Below, piece after piece: positions 42,930 through 53,514 of a stretch of DNA of 64,000 nucleotides (its first letter is position 1; the number at the start of each line of letters is the position of its first letter). A program made the position numbers and the translations under genes. Below the pieces are notes generated by a model, which was not told the origin of the DNA, ran no database searches, and saw only the letters and a list, made by a program, of their open reading frames with translations. Location: the NCBI GenBank assembly GCA_902729315.2, contig LR746264.1, forward strand, positions 7,347,878 through 7,411,877. The letters run 5' to 3'. The DNA comes from Spirodela intermedia (Eukaryota > Streptophyta > Magnoliopsida > Alismatales > Araceae).

Positions 42930-44063
42930 GAGGCCAACCGGCGGGTGCTACGAGAGTCTCGCTTCAATCGCCGAAACGGCCTCCGCATGCCCACCCTCCT
43001 CTCCTCTCACAACAGCACCCTACTCCGGGTGGATTAGAGAAGGATTCGCTTATCCCCCTCGTTCATTTTATCCCTCTGTCGTCAGCTCTTCCTACATTCG
43101 GAGTCCCCGTCGCGACTCCGGAGGCCTCTCCCTTCGGGTGAATCTTCTCCAGCTACGGAAAACAGAGAGGGAAGTAAAGATCCAGTGCCCGCTATGACGC
43201 AAACGAGGTAGCTTAAATGATCAAGATGGACATTGCGAACATATATGATAAGATAATCGATATTTATCATTGAATGATGACGTCAAGAAACTATACGTCT
43301 GCACATTACTGAGGATGTCGAATAGCTTGATAATGTGACTTTATGGATACTTGCACAATCTATAATGAGTTAATTAATGAAAGGAGCTTACCTTGCGGTC
43401 AGTTATTTGTATCTAAGTAAGAAATTTTCATTGCTGTTCGAATTCAAGGGTGAAATGTTCAAATTTTCACTGTGCTTGAACAATGTCCTTCTCCTGTCGG
43501 TGTTGGCCAAGTATTCTGAACTTATTGTGAGCATGAATATCTACTATACTTGGTCATCATCTTTGGACTTGGGATTTAAAATAAGGCCAGTAAAATTTAG
43601 GCCAAAAGCCAGCACAGATCCACGCTTGGGCATGGTTTGGCTCCAAATCCTGTATCCTTCCCACTGTCACCATCATTCGTGAGTTCGTTCCATGGATGGG
43701 CGTCATAAGATGGATTTCAGCGTCACGGGGTCTAACTCGGATCCCGAGTTCTTTCTGTGGAGTCTTGAAATGTTTGATTGAGTTCATGTTTGGTCCAAAA
43801 TGGCCGTAGTGACCTCATTGTTTGATGATTTTTGTGGCAATTTATTAATCCAATCTGTTTGTGGGCATTACCCTCTAGTTCACAATTAAGGAACCCTATA
43901 GAAAAATGTACCCACGTTGATTGAAACATGAATATTCGAATTGTGAGGTATTGACGGAGGTGTTAAGTAACCAACCAGTGAAACTTATCACTGGGTTTCT
44001 GGATTCGGAGTGTTCAGCCTGGAAGAATGGCTATTCCTCTTGGTAGGACGAATGGTCATGTGT
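42930..44063 (+). repeat. Unnamed ~1.1-kb dispersed repeat, copy A
   Basis: It shares collinear blocks with copies at 52822-53510 (B) and 62722-63915 (C). Signature words include 'gagagtctcgctt', 'acaatagcaccct'-like, 'agcttaccttgcggtca', 'aaatggccgtagtgacct' and 'gctgggtttctggattc' or close variants. No coding capacity is evident. The first ~180 bases also lie inside the inverted-duplication arm. The nature is unknown: a non-autonomous transposon or solo LTR are the obvious candidates. Confidence 0.75.
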
Positions 44064-45210
44064 TCTTGTTCGATCACTTACAGTGTCCCTTGGGATGCAA
44101 AACTTGGCGGTCCATCTCACAATCATGAAGTGTGGAGTCTACTTTATACGGTCGCTTATAAGGAATACCCTATCACAGAACTTCGTGATGTTTCATTAAA
44201 GTTAGGCCCTCGTTCGAGGATTAGTTCCACATACGCTATTTTGTAAAATAGATGATACGAGGATTGTGAGGCTTAGCATACAATGAACGTTGCAGTTTTG
44301 AACGGCTATTTATCAACCCAAGAGCTGCCACATTACCATTGGTATTCAGTGCTTAATTAAGGAAGATTCACGATCTGATTCTTGTCACTTCACCTTTAAT
44401 TTTGACATTTTTGGAGTGTCTACTCGATACCATTGTGAATTTGATGAATCAGATTTAAACACCAAATAAAGTAAATGTATCGTAATGGTTGAAAGTGCTA
44501 GATGTTAGTATGAAACGAAAGATAATACGGTGCTAGAATGTAAAATATAAATGGATCGTACACTGTTCAAACAAGAACAAAAATACATAGGGAGTTCAAC
44601 CAGCTGGATAAAGCCAGAAGGTAGACTAGGCATATGATGGTTTGGCAATGTTTTATCCCTTAAAAATGACCCAAAACTCGATGTAGAAGCAGTAATTTGG
44701 TTTAGTTTTACACAGAATATCCGTGACGTTGTTGATTCAGGTAATTTTACCTATTGTAAATCAAGAGAGACGGTATTCCTCCGATCAATATAATATATGA
44801 TCGTGTAAATGGAAATGTATATCCATGATCGTCCTCTCCGCTGGTAGCGAGGGGAAAGTGTAAGGCATTTGGCAATCGACGTCAAGTGAGAACTTGTCGA
44901 GTTCACCGACGGAGGGCCGAGGCTTTGAATTAAGTGCTTATTCTGATCACACAAACTATGCTCCAACAGTTTTCTTCTTATATGTCGGACTAGATGCAAC
45001 CTTGAATCGGTTAAAGCACGCATATTTTAACCGATCAGTGCTCATATGGCATTCATTGGATGCAGAGCTATAAACGCTGAATTCGATTTTTTTCCAACAT
45101 AATAGTGGATCCATATCATTCTCCACTTCGGCAAGTCTATACAACTCCTGTGCGGTTTCTACGAGAGCGTTAAGGCCTTTGTTCCCACCAGCAACAGTGC
45201 GATAAGCTAG
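44064..45210. other. Intergenic, no feature recognised
   Basis: Mixed-composition sequence without coding signatures, terminal repeats or primer-binding sites. Nothing specific was seen. Confidence 0.4.
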
Positions 45211-45233
45211 GGAGAGAGGGGAGAAAGAGAGAG

Positions 45234-45320
<87 letters not shown>
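45211..45320. repeat. (GA)n microsatellite, ~110 bp
   Basis: The longest simple repeat in the window: irregular GA/GGGA units pass into a pure (GA)n tract from about 45250 to 45319. Confidence 0.95.
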
Positions 45321-45339
45321 CCTATCTACCAGGCTCTTC

Positions 45340-45500
45340 TAACAAATATCATTGAAACTATGAAGAAGATGACGGCATACTCTGGAAGAAGAGGCGTGGC
45401 TGTGCGTGGAAGTCTCCGAGGAGATGTGGGTGACATCCATATAATCGTATGTTTCTCGTTGGAATGTATTCTCTAGGGTTATCTGGTTGCAGAGAGCAAA
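45340..45500. repeat. Diverged inverted repeat, left member
   Basis: About 150 bases ('gaagaagatgacggcata', 'gaggagatgtgggtgac', 'ctctagggttatctggttg') match the reverse complement of 48000-48190 with many substitutions. The two copies flank about 2.5 kb of AT-rich DNA. Confidence 0.65.
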
Positions 45501-45599
45501 ATGATATTGGCGGGACAAGCTTGAATGTACTTGATCGTGCAGCGAGCATGCACGAGATCGTTGAACTCATTGGCGGAACCAGCTTCAATGCTCGAAGAG

Positions 45600-48500
45600 A
45601 ATAATATCTCATTCTATCATTGAATGCCTGAAAAAGTTCAGCAAAGCAAAATAATGTGTGAAGATTTTTGTAAGAAAACTATCACATTTGAACTGGCCTC
45701 TCTAATGAGCACAATATAACATTCTTTGATTGTGCCAAGTTTAATGGCTGCATTCCACGATTATTTTATTGCACATCTATTTTTTTACAACTAAATGTTA
45801 CAGAAAACTGCTTTGATATACAAAGCTGTTATATACAATTCGTGAACAGAACAAAAATCAAGAAATGAATTGCAATTCTGAGAAGTACTCTCCATACTCA
45901 TTGTTTGTTTTTGAAATTTACCACAAGAATTTAGTTTTTCAAACCCATGAAATTTTGGCCGCTGGAAAATTATAAGAGTCATTAATAAGAAATTGGGCAA
46001 AGTTTAGATGGCCACCGAATAAATTCTAGCCTATCTTGAAATAGGTAGAGTTGACATTTCAATTCGAGCCATCTAGCCACGTGTTAGTTTACCTAAGAGG
46101 AAACAACAATATAGATTGGCAACGACCAATAGATATCACATAGACCAAAATTGGCATGACCAAATTTTCTTTATTAGAAGGTTGTGCTCAACATTTTCTC
46201 TCAATTTCTATCATGTTGGTATGTTACATATTTTTTCAGATCTCCTATCCAAAGTTTGAGGGGATCGTTAGTTAGTTACCACATACAAAATAGCAACATA
46301 ATGAGCTTTAGATCTTGTTCAAAATGGCTGCTTTGTACAAAGGTAATCTTCAGGGATTTTGAGAGTGCCAACTTGTAGTTAAGATAGGGTCAAAATTCCT
46401 CACCTCAATTCTCACCCTAGATTGGCCTTGGCCTAAAGTAGACTAGCCTTAGTCTACTGACACCAAGTAGACTCTTCCTACTACGTGGAAGACTTTTCTA
46501 TTGAGTTATGGATCAATTCACATTGTTTTTAATATTTTTTATATATTAATACAAAATCATACCAAATTTCTTAACTAGACCATAACAAATATTATCAGAT
46601 GAGATCAAATAGTATTGATTATTTCACTAGAGACCATAACAAATATCTTATTTTATTTCAAATTCTCATTTAGGATTTAACTATTTGGACTGTATGGATA
46701 TCAAGGTAATAAAAATATGTGTGAGGTAAATCTATTATAATCTTACTTGTAAATCTTAATGGCTGAATTTTTTATATAAAATGGCTTCACCAATATAGAC
46801 ATGACCAATCAAACAAAGGTATTTGAATGAGAAGTCAACTAAAATATTTTTAAAAATTATGATTAAGGTATTAACTTGTTACTGATTTTATAAGATTAGC
46901 ATTTTAATATATTTGCACATGAGCAAAACAATCTGGAGGTTTCACCATTCATACTAAAATATTTCTTATCTTAGAAAATATATGAAAAATATAAACATGT
47001 GAGAATTCAATGGAAAACTAACTCAATGATTTGAACCTTTATGATGGTTTTTCTACATTTTCTAGAATTTGTGTGTAGCTTATTCAAGCTTGATTAAATC
47101 TGATTGTTTGACCTGACAAGGGTCAAAGAGGACAATCTAACCTGCTTATTAAAGGATAATTTCACCCAAATTAGGGCAATGAAAAAAAACAGGATTTTCA
47201 GAAGACTATGTTATGTCAATGGATATTCCTCCTCTTTGCCAACTCTTCTCAAGTCTCTAGGATTTAAAAGCAAGATTTTCAAGGAAATTGTAAATATCAT
47301 TTCAAGTTTCAAGCATTTTCTCATTTTGTCCTATATTTTGACAAGTACTTATTATGTGCTTGGTTAGTTGACAAGCACATGTGTTGTGCTTGGTTAGACA
47401 ATACAACTTTTGTGAGGAGTTCTAGTATTTTTCAGTACATGTGGTGTGTGGAACTTAGACTGAGACTAACATTACACTTATGTCTATCTGAAGGCTATAA
47501 GAAGTATGACTTCTAGTGTAGATATATAGATTTGAAGACTCTATGGCATAAAAGAGAGTATGAGCCAATAAGTTTGTTGTAATCACAAGGTGTGGTTAAT
47601 GAAAACCCCAGGTTAATTTGACTTGAGAAATGGACATAGGTCTTGCAAACTACTCTAGAAACTTTGTGTTGATCATAAAACTCACATCCTCTTTATAGAT
47701 TATATGTGAGCCACCTTTAATCTAAGAGAAATAAGACAAATCAAAGAGATAAAAGAACCTTGTAATTAAAAAAAATGAAAAAAAATTCACCTCCCTCTTG
47801 ATTTATCTAGTCATCAAGGGACCAAGTTTTTCTTCATTTAGAGATAATGCATTATCTCTCATCAAATCTAAGGGGAGGAAGTGAAAGGAGAATGACCCTG
47901 CTTCCCTTGCTATGCTCACATAAGACCTCACTTATCCTTCTCATTTATAGGGAAGAGTTCTCTTAAGACTTCCCTATCATCTTCTCTCCAAAAGTTCAAC
48001 GATTTTGTACATGCTTGTTCATTTTTGCTCTCTTCAATTAGATAACCTTAGAGGATACATTGTCAAGAGAGAGATCTGATGGGATATAGACGTCACCCAC
48101 ATCTCCTTGGAGACCTTAACACAACTACCCTTCTTCTTCAAGAGTATATCATCATCTTCTTCACAATTTCAATGGTATATTGAGGTAGAGTTGTAAGTTC
48201 TTAAAAGGTTGTAGATAAATGTTTAACATAGAGGTTTTTCCTTGCCATTTTGTGCTTTCTTATTTGCAATATCTTCCTTCTCTTTTTTTCCTTCTTATTT
48301 TTTATAGTTTTTTGATATTAATAAAATCCTACTCTATTATGTTTGTTCGTAAGTGATTCGGATAATTGAATTCTCTATTGTTCAGTGGCAGATACCTCTA
48401 GTCATGTTATTATAATACATTTTTTTATGATTTTCGAATCAACACAAAACTAAGTAAACTCTAGTGTTGGTTCAAAAATTATTACACAATTCAATAATAT

Positions 48501-49400
48501 ATGACAATATATTGTCATGTTTTCTTACTAGCAAACTTTATGTGCCAATTCGTAATCTAAGTGTACATGTCATGAATTAAGATACCAACCTTCATATGTA
48601 CCAACATATACGGAACATATTTCTCATGTACCAAAATATTAAGCTCCATATAGTGATTTTTTTATGTATTAGCTTTTCACTAAATAATTTGCTATCTTAT
48701 CATGATTTTCATACACAAATAGCTTTAAAACTACCATGTGTGTTAGAGAAGAAAAACCTAAGCTTTGGTTTTTTCGACACATTTTGTGTAAGGAACTTAT
48801 TCATCTTAATAATGTACATTTAATGATTCAATGGTACTAAAACCTTTGAAATAACACCCAAAAACTTATTAAGTACATTAGTATCACTTGTTCCATAATT
48901 ATGTGATCTACCTTATTGTATCTAGGTTTCACCTAATTTATTGGTTTACAGTGTAACTCACCATATGTTGACATGAGTTTCACCTCATTGTTTTGTAACA
49001 TAACTTTTTGTATGTCGATGTATTAATGTTGATTTTATTCTATTGATCTGCAATGCAACTCCTTGCATATATACATATAAACACATAATGTGTAATCTCC
49101 ATGATAAATCAACTTATTTGCATATTTCTTATTACTTTGATTTCTGAATTTTTAATGAATTAAAGTATTATGTTTGGCATTCTAGTTTGTCATGTGTTGT
49201 AACTATTAATATATAACTATATTATTTGTTACATTAGGATTTTATATTATAAGAGTTGCAAAGTTTACACAATAGCTAATCTTTGATAGTTGATATATTA
49301 ATGATTTAAACTGATGTGCCAGAAACTAGAAGATATCATTAGCATCATTTTTTTACGTATATAGTATTTGAAAAGCATTGCATTCATTATGTTTGGAAGG
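45600..49400. repeat. AT-rich segmental duplication, copy 2
   Basis: Gene-free AT-rich DNA, a direct-orientation homologue of 36590-40020. It also contains sequence not seen in copy 1 (about 46.4-48.3 kb), including the right member of the diverged inverted repeat (48000-48190) and a perfect 20-base palindrome at 47840-47859. It ends just upstream of LTPG copy 4. Confidence 0.65.
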
Positions 49401-49420
49401 AATTTGTCTCAACTTTGACA

Positions 49421-49432
49421 TGGTATCAGAGC
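49421..49432 (+). mobile_element. Copia-type primer-binding site, LTR remnant upstream of LTPG copy 4
   Basis: TGGTATCAGAGC, complementary to the 3' end of initiator-Met tRNA, is preceded by '...ttgaca', a typical LTR end. The same 12-mer follows the LTRs at 13664 and 58617. No gag follows: LTPG promoter sequence begins within about 50 bases. The LTR 5' boundary could not be placed. It lies 280 bases upstream of the LTPG ATG, so an LTR fragment may form part of that promoter. Confidence 0.6.
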
Positions 49433-49711
49433 TTTCTATCCGACTTGGACCTAACGTATGCGGAAGTGCCTCGCCGGATCTTCAATAAATCGGGAAGCGT
49501 GTCGTTTTCCCGATATCAGTACATCATTTTGTTCATATATCCCAAAGACGGCCTGCCATCTTCCTCCGGTGCCTCCCCCAAAAACCTGCTCCCTGCACAG
49601 AAGCCGAGCAGGCTCCTGCCCTCGGGTTGGCCCCGTGAATCTCCTAAAAGCCCCAGTCCGGAAGCAGTATCATTTGTTCTCTCTCACCTGGACGTGTCTG
49701 GAGCCGCTCTT

Positions 49712-50350
49712 ATGATGGACAGGATGGTGTTGTGTGTGGGGTTCCTGGTTCTGATGGCGTCTTTCAGAGGCGGCGCTCGGGCTCAGAGCCCCTCCCCCGC
49801 TTCCTCTCCCCCAAAGAAGGCCCCAGCGGCTCCCCCGCCCCTCGCGGTGCCTCCCGAAAAGCCCTGCTCGAAGGTTATCCTCCAAAGCCTTGCCCCCTGC
49901 CTGAGCTACGTCACGACTCCTAAGGGCGGCCGGACGAAGCCATCCCCCGACTGCTGCGATAGTTTAAGGAAGTTCTTAGACGACCGACCCAAGTGCCTTT
50001 GTTTTCTCATCGACTCCAATTCGACCTTCCCCATCGCAGTCGACCGAGGGCAGGCCCTCAATCTCCCCAATGCCTGCAACGCGACCATCCCTCCGATCGA
50101 CCGGTGCTTGCGTAAGTCCCTTCTTTTCCTTTTACTCCTTGTGCTCTTCATGATTCGTGCAGCACATTATGCATCGGTCAAAACGTTTCTACGAATCCCT
50201 ATCGCTATTTTATTTCGTTTTCCAGGTCCCGGTCCTACCGCCCCGAGTCCCGCCCCCCCGCCGAGCAACGCTGCCAACCCAAGTCTCGTTCCCTCCGCCG
50301 CTGCTTTTCTCGCGGGCATCTCCCTCGCCATCGTCGCCGCCTTCCTCTGA
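49712..50350 (+). CDS. LTPG-like GPI-anchored lipid-transfer protein, copy 4 (intact)
   Basis: Exons 49712-50111 and 50226-50350, joined in phase. The signal peptide is MMDRMVLCVGFLVLMASF. A Pro/Ser-rich spacer (PSPASSPPKKAPAAPPP) follows, then a complete eight-cysteine motif: KPCSKV, APCLSYV, DCCDSL, KCLCFLI, NAC, DRC. The linker and C-terminus 'NPSLVPSAAAFLAGISLA' ending in 'IVAAFL' form a GPI-anchor signal. Such proteins sit on the outer plasma membrane or wall and take part in surface lipid (wax/cutin/suberin) export; the specific role here is unknown. The 114-nt intron has no in-frame stop, so an unspliced form would be translatable. Start alternatives are the two adjacent ATGs, 49712 and 49715. 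This is the only copy in the cluster with no visible lesion. Confidence 0.9.
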   Translation: MMDRMVLCVGFLVLMASFRGGARAQSPSPASSPPKKAPAAPPPLAVPPEKPCSKVILQSLAPCLSYVTTPKGGRTKPSPDCCDSLRKFLDDRPKCLCFLIDSNSTFPIAVDRGQALNLPNACNATIPPIDRCLRKSLLFLLLLVLFMIRAAHYASVKTFLRIPIAILFRFPGPGPTAPSPAPPPSNAANPSLVPSAAAFLAGISLAIVAAFL

Positions 50351-50639
50351 GCTGGGCTCTACCACAAGAACGCTATCCAGGAAAACGAAAGAAACGGGTC
50401 CCTTCCTTCCACGGCATCCTGTAATTCGTCGGCTACATAAAAATGTCTGTCTTCTTGGAACGATTTCATCGAACTGAAACCAGGCGTCAGGACTTTAGTG
50501 GCGACGTATCGAGAATTAAATTGAGACGGATGAACGATGCAGGACGGTATTTGCCTCATAAATGATACCCCAGTCTCTACCTCCCAGCTGTCTCCGGCTA
50601 ACGATTCTAAGGCGTTGATTTCGCCACCAATTATTTTGT

Positions 50640-51240
50640 TATTAATACGGAGATGGTGACCGTCTTGAAGCTGATAACATATACAAAATCAGTAACTCTA
50701 GAGAAAATGAAAACTTTAATGCTAAAATAAAGCAAATCTCTTTGTTGAATTTTTGACAGTAGCAATTTCAATGCATGAACCGGATTGCCTGAAGAGAATG
50801 TTATATCACGTTACCATTGAATGCATGAAATTAGTTCACAAAAGCAAAAGAATGCATGAACGCCATAGAGTATCAAATCGGGATGGCATCTCTAATGAAC
50901 CCAAGAAAATATCACTAAATGATACAACGTACACATGGCTATAATATGTTTATACAACAGCATGTTGGATAAAACTAATTATACACACGATATTGTTATT
51001 TCTAATTAGTTACTAAAATGTGAACATACAAGAAATAAATTTAATGTTCTTGAAAAATAATAAAATGTTCTTGACGAGAACAAAGCAGATTGCTTGAAGA
51101 GAATATTATGCTTATTATTGACATTTTTGACATGTTCTCAATTTATTGTGAGAATTTAAATTTTCAAACCCATTAAATGTTAGTCGCTGGAAATTTTAAA
51201 ATCACTTAAGACTAGTTGGTAGGAAATTAGGAAAACTTAA
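50640..51240. repeat. AT-rich segmental duplication, copy 3 (partial)
   Basis: Homologous to the start of the segments at 36.6 and 45.6 kb ('cagagatggtgactgtctt'-like, 'ttagttcacaaaagcaaaag', 'tggcatctctaatgaaccc'). It is truncated at the junction to the second LTPG copy near 51310. Confidence 0.65.
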
Positions 51241-51324
51241 GCTGACCACAAAATAATTGCGTTTGGTAGACGATCGACCACAAAACTTAAGCTGGCCACA
51301 AGACTAGTTGGTAGACGATCGACC
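51227..51324. repeat. Short tandem duplication at a rearrangement breakpoint
   Basis: Two imperfect copies of a unit of about 45-55 bases containing 'aaaacttaagctg(a/g)ccacaa' and 'ttggtagacgatcgacc' end exactly where LTPG copy 4b begins. This looks like a local template-switch scar. Confidence 0.7.
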
Positions 51325-51685
51325 CGATTGCGTTTGCTTTCTCATCGACTCCAATTCGACCTTTCCCATCCCAGTCGACCGAGGAAAGGCCCTCAATCTC
51401 CCCAATGCCTGCAACGCGACCGTCCCTCCGATCGACCGGTGCTTGCGTAAGTCCCTTCTTTTCCTTTTACTCCTTGTGCTCTTCATGATTCGTGCAGCAC
51501 ATTATGCATCGGTCAAAACGTTTCTACGAATCCCTATCGCTATTTTATTTCGTTTTCCAGGTCCCGGTCCTACCGCCGTGAGTCCCGCCCCCCCGTCGAA
51601 CAACGCTGCCAACCCAAGTCTCGTTCCCTCCGCCGCTGCTTTTCTCGCGGGCATCTCCCTCGCCATCGTCGCCGCCTTCCTCTGA
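51312..51685 (+). pseudogene. LTPG copy 4b, 5'-truncated duplicate of copy 4
   Basis: It corresponds to copy 4 from the codon run 'DDRPKC' onward. It keeps the C-x-C (CVC), the last two cysteines, the identical 114-nt intron (51447-51560) and the GPI-anchor signal, and its 3' flank is nearly identical to about 51900. The signal peptide and the first four cysteines are absent, and no replacement start is evident. A GTG-initiated reading at 51308 would lack secretion signals. It is probably not functional. The coding parts differ from copy 4 much more than the intron and 3' flank do. Confidence 0.85.
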
Positions 51686-51929
51686 GCTGGGCTCTACCAC
51701 AAGAACGCTATCCAGGAAAACGAAAGAAACGGGTCCCTTCCTTCCACGGTATCCTGTAATTCGTCGGCTACATAAAAATGTCTGTCTTCTTGGAACGATT
51801 TCATCAAACTGAAACCAGGCGTCAGGACTTTAGTGGCGACGTATCGAGAATTAAATTGAGACGGATGAACGATGCAGGACGGTATTCGCCTCATAAATGA
51901 TACCTCCGATCGACGGGTGCTTTGGAACC

Positions 51930-52230
51930 GCCTGGACTGAACTGACCTAGTTCTGCTAGATCCAAGCCGGCCCAGTTCTGTTACCCTCGAGCAGGCCCAG
52001 TTTCACCAGACCCAAGCCGAGCCAGTTGAGACCTGATCCAATCCAGACCAGCCAGTTCCGAGTCAACACAGACACGTCGGGCCCAATCAACTTATATCCA
52101 TAAGCCGGTCAACGGTCTGACCCAGTCTGGGCCAGCCAGTGAGTCGGCCAAGATACATTGGCCCAAACCAGTTCGGGAACCGCAAGGTTTGAGCCGGATC
52201 AGACATGTCACTCCAAATAGGCCCGGATCT
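51930..52230. repeat. GC-rich degenerate repeat ('cccagtt/ccaagcc' words)
   Basis: Roughly 300 bases in which 'gacccaagcc', 'gcccagtt' and 'gccagtt' recur irregularly without a fixed period. No ORF. It may be part of an unidentified retrotransposon LTR. Confidence 0.5.
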
Positions 52231-52821
52231 GTAAGATGAATCGCCTGACTTCGAAGTACCGAACGGCCGACTAACTTAACCAGTCAATGTGGTCAATTAT
52301 CAATCAGTCGAGATTCAACATTCTAATCAATGGTCATCATTTTACTCGAGGATCAATCTTCTATTCAACGAGCAATGACACTGTTAAGGGTCCAGCTTCA
52401 ACTTGCGCTCTTCTGCTATGCAGTCATCCATTTTGGCGGCAAGGTTATCCCTGGACATTACTTTTTTTTTCTGATTTGAGTATATAATTTATTTACTAAT
52501 TATCTCTACCATTCTCGTTAAGTGATCTTTAGACAGGTCCGTTTATTAATATATGGTAAAGATTATGTGATAATCGTTTGATTTCCAACTAATTGACCTA
52601 TAGTAAAGCACCCTAATCCTCAGTGATTTCTTAATCATGTCGATATAATCTATATATCAAATATTGTGGAAAATCGCTTGTCTTAGTCTCAGTCAACTTC
52701 TTTAGACACAGAGAGCCAATGTGAGAGTCTATCAGATTACTCGTTTAGGGTTAGTCCAGTCTTTTCTCATCTCCTTTTGCATCAGATCTTTGGCGTAATC
52801 AGAGACCAGGGTGCAAATTGA
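52231..52821. other. Intergenic, no feature recognised
   Basis: AT-rich sequence between the GC-rich degenerate repeat and repeat copy B. No coding or structural signal was found. Confidence 0.4.
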
Positions 52822-53510
52822 CAAGGCCGTCTGGGGGGTACTGCAACACTCTCACTTCTTTTGCTGAAATCAACTTTCCTACGCATGCCCACACTACTCT
52901 CCCCTCACAATAGCACCCTCGTCTTTGTGGATTAGAGAAGGATTCCCTTGTTCCCTTCAGTTCATTTTTTCTCTCTCTGTCGTCGTCTCCTCCTATATTC
53001 AGACTCCCCATTGTGACTTTGGAGAGGTTTCTCCATGGGTGGATCTCTCTCAATTATGAAAAATAGACAAGGTGGCTAAGAAGCAGGCCTATGATAATGC
53101 AAAATACTATTTCATCATTGAATAATGACGGCAATAGATAACACGTCGACATATTTCTATGGAGATCAAATTGTTCGACAGCGTGACTTTATCGATAGTT
53201 GTACAATCTAGAAAGAGCAATTCAATGAAAGGCGCTTACCTTGCGGTCAGTTATCTGTATCTAAATAAGAAGCTTTGTAGCTATTCGATTCCAGTGTGAA
53301 ATGTTCAAAACGTATAGATTTTGATCCAACAAGACTATCCTCCTTTTAAACTGTTTTGAAGCTAGTGCAAGCGTGAATATTTCCTGTACTAGGATATCAT
53401 CATCAGGATGGGTATTTAAAATAAGGCTTGGAAATTCAGGCCAGAACTCAACACGAGCTAGTCCAGACTTGAGCATAGATTGGCTCCAAATCTTGTATCC
53501 TTCAGTAGTG
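52822..53510 (+). repeat. Unnamed dispersed repeat, copy B (3'-truncated)
   Basis: Collinear with copy A (42930-44063) and copy C (62722-63915) up to 'ccaaatcttgtatccttc' at about 53505, where the inverted-duplication arm begins abruptly. It shares 'gaggccgtctgggggg' with copy C. Confidence 0.75.
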
Positions 53511-53514
53511 ACGG

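Larger units (their letters stand above)
40660..43110. repeat. Left arm of a ~2.5-kb inverted duplication
   Basis: This segment matches the reverse complement of 53515-56090 along its length: promoter (40680-40810 with 55920-56080), LTPG exon, 3' region (42190-42310 with 54560-54690), 42370-42515 with 54365-54510, 42600-42780 with 53830-54045, and 42770-43110 with 53515-53850. Small indels separate the arms. A long (CT)n at 41756 is present only in this arm. The spacer between arms is about 10.4 kb and contains the intact LTPG copy 4. Confidence 0.85.

Noticed and set aside
47840-47859. Perfect 20-base palindrome
   Set aside because: AT-rich, isolated and likely by chance in this composition; no paired feature.
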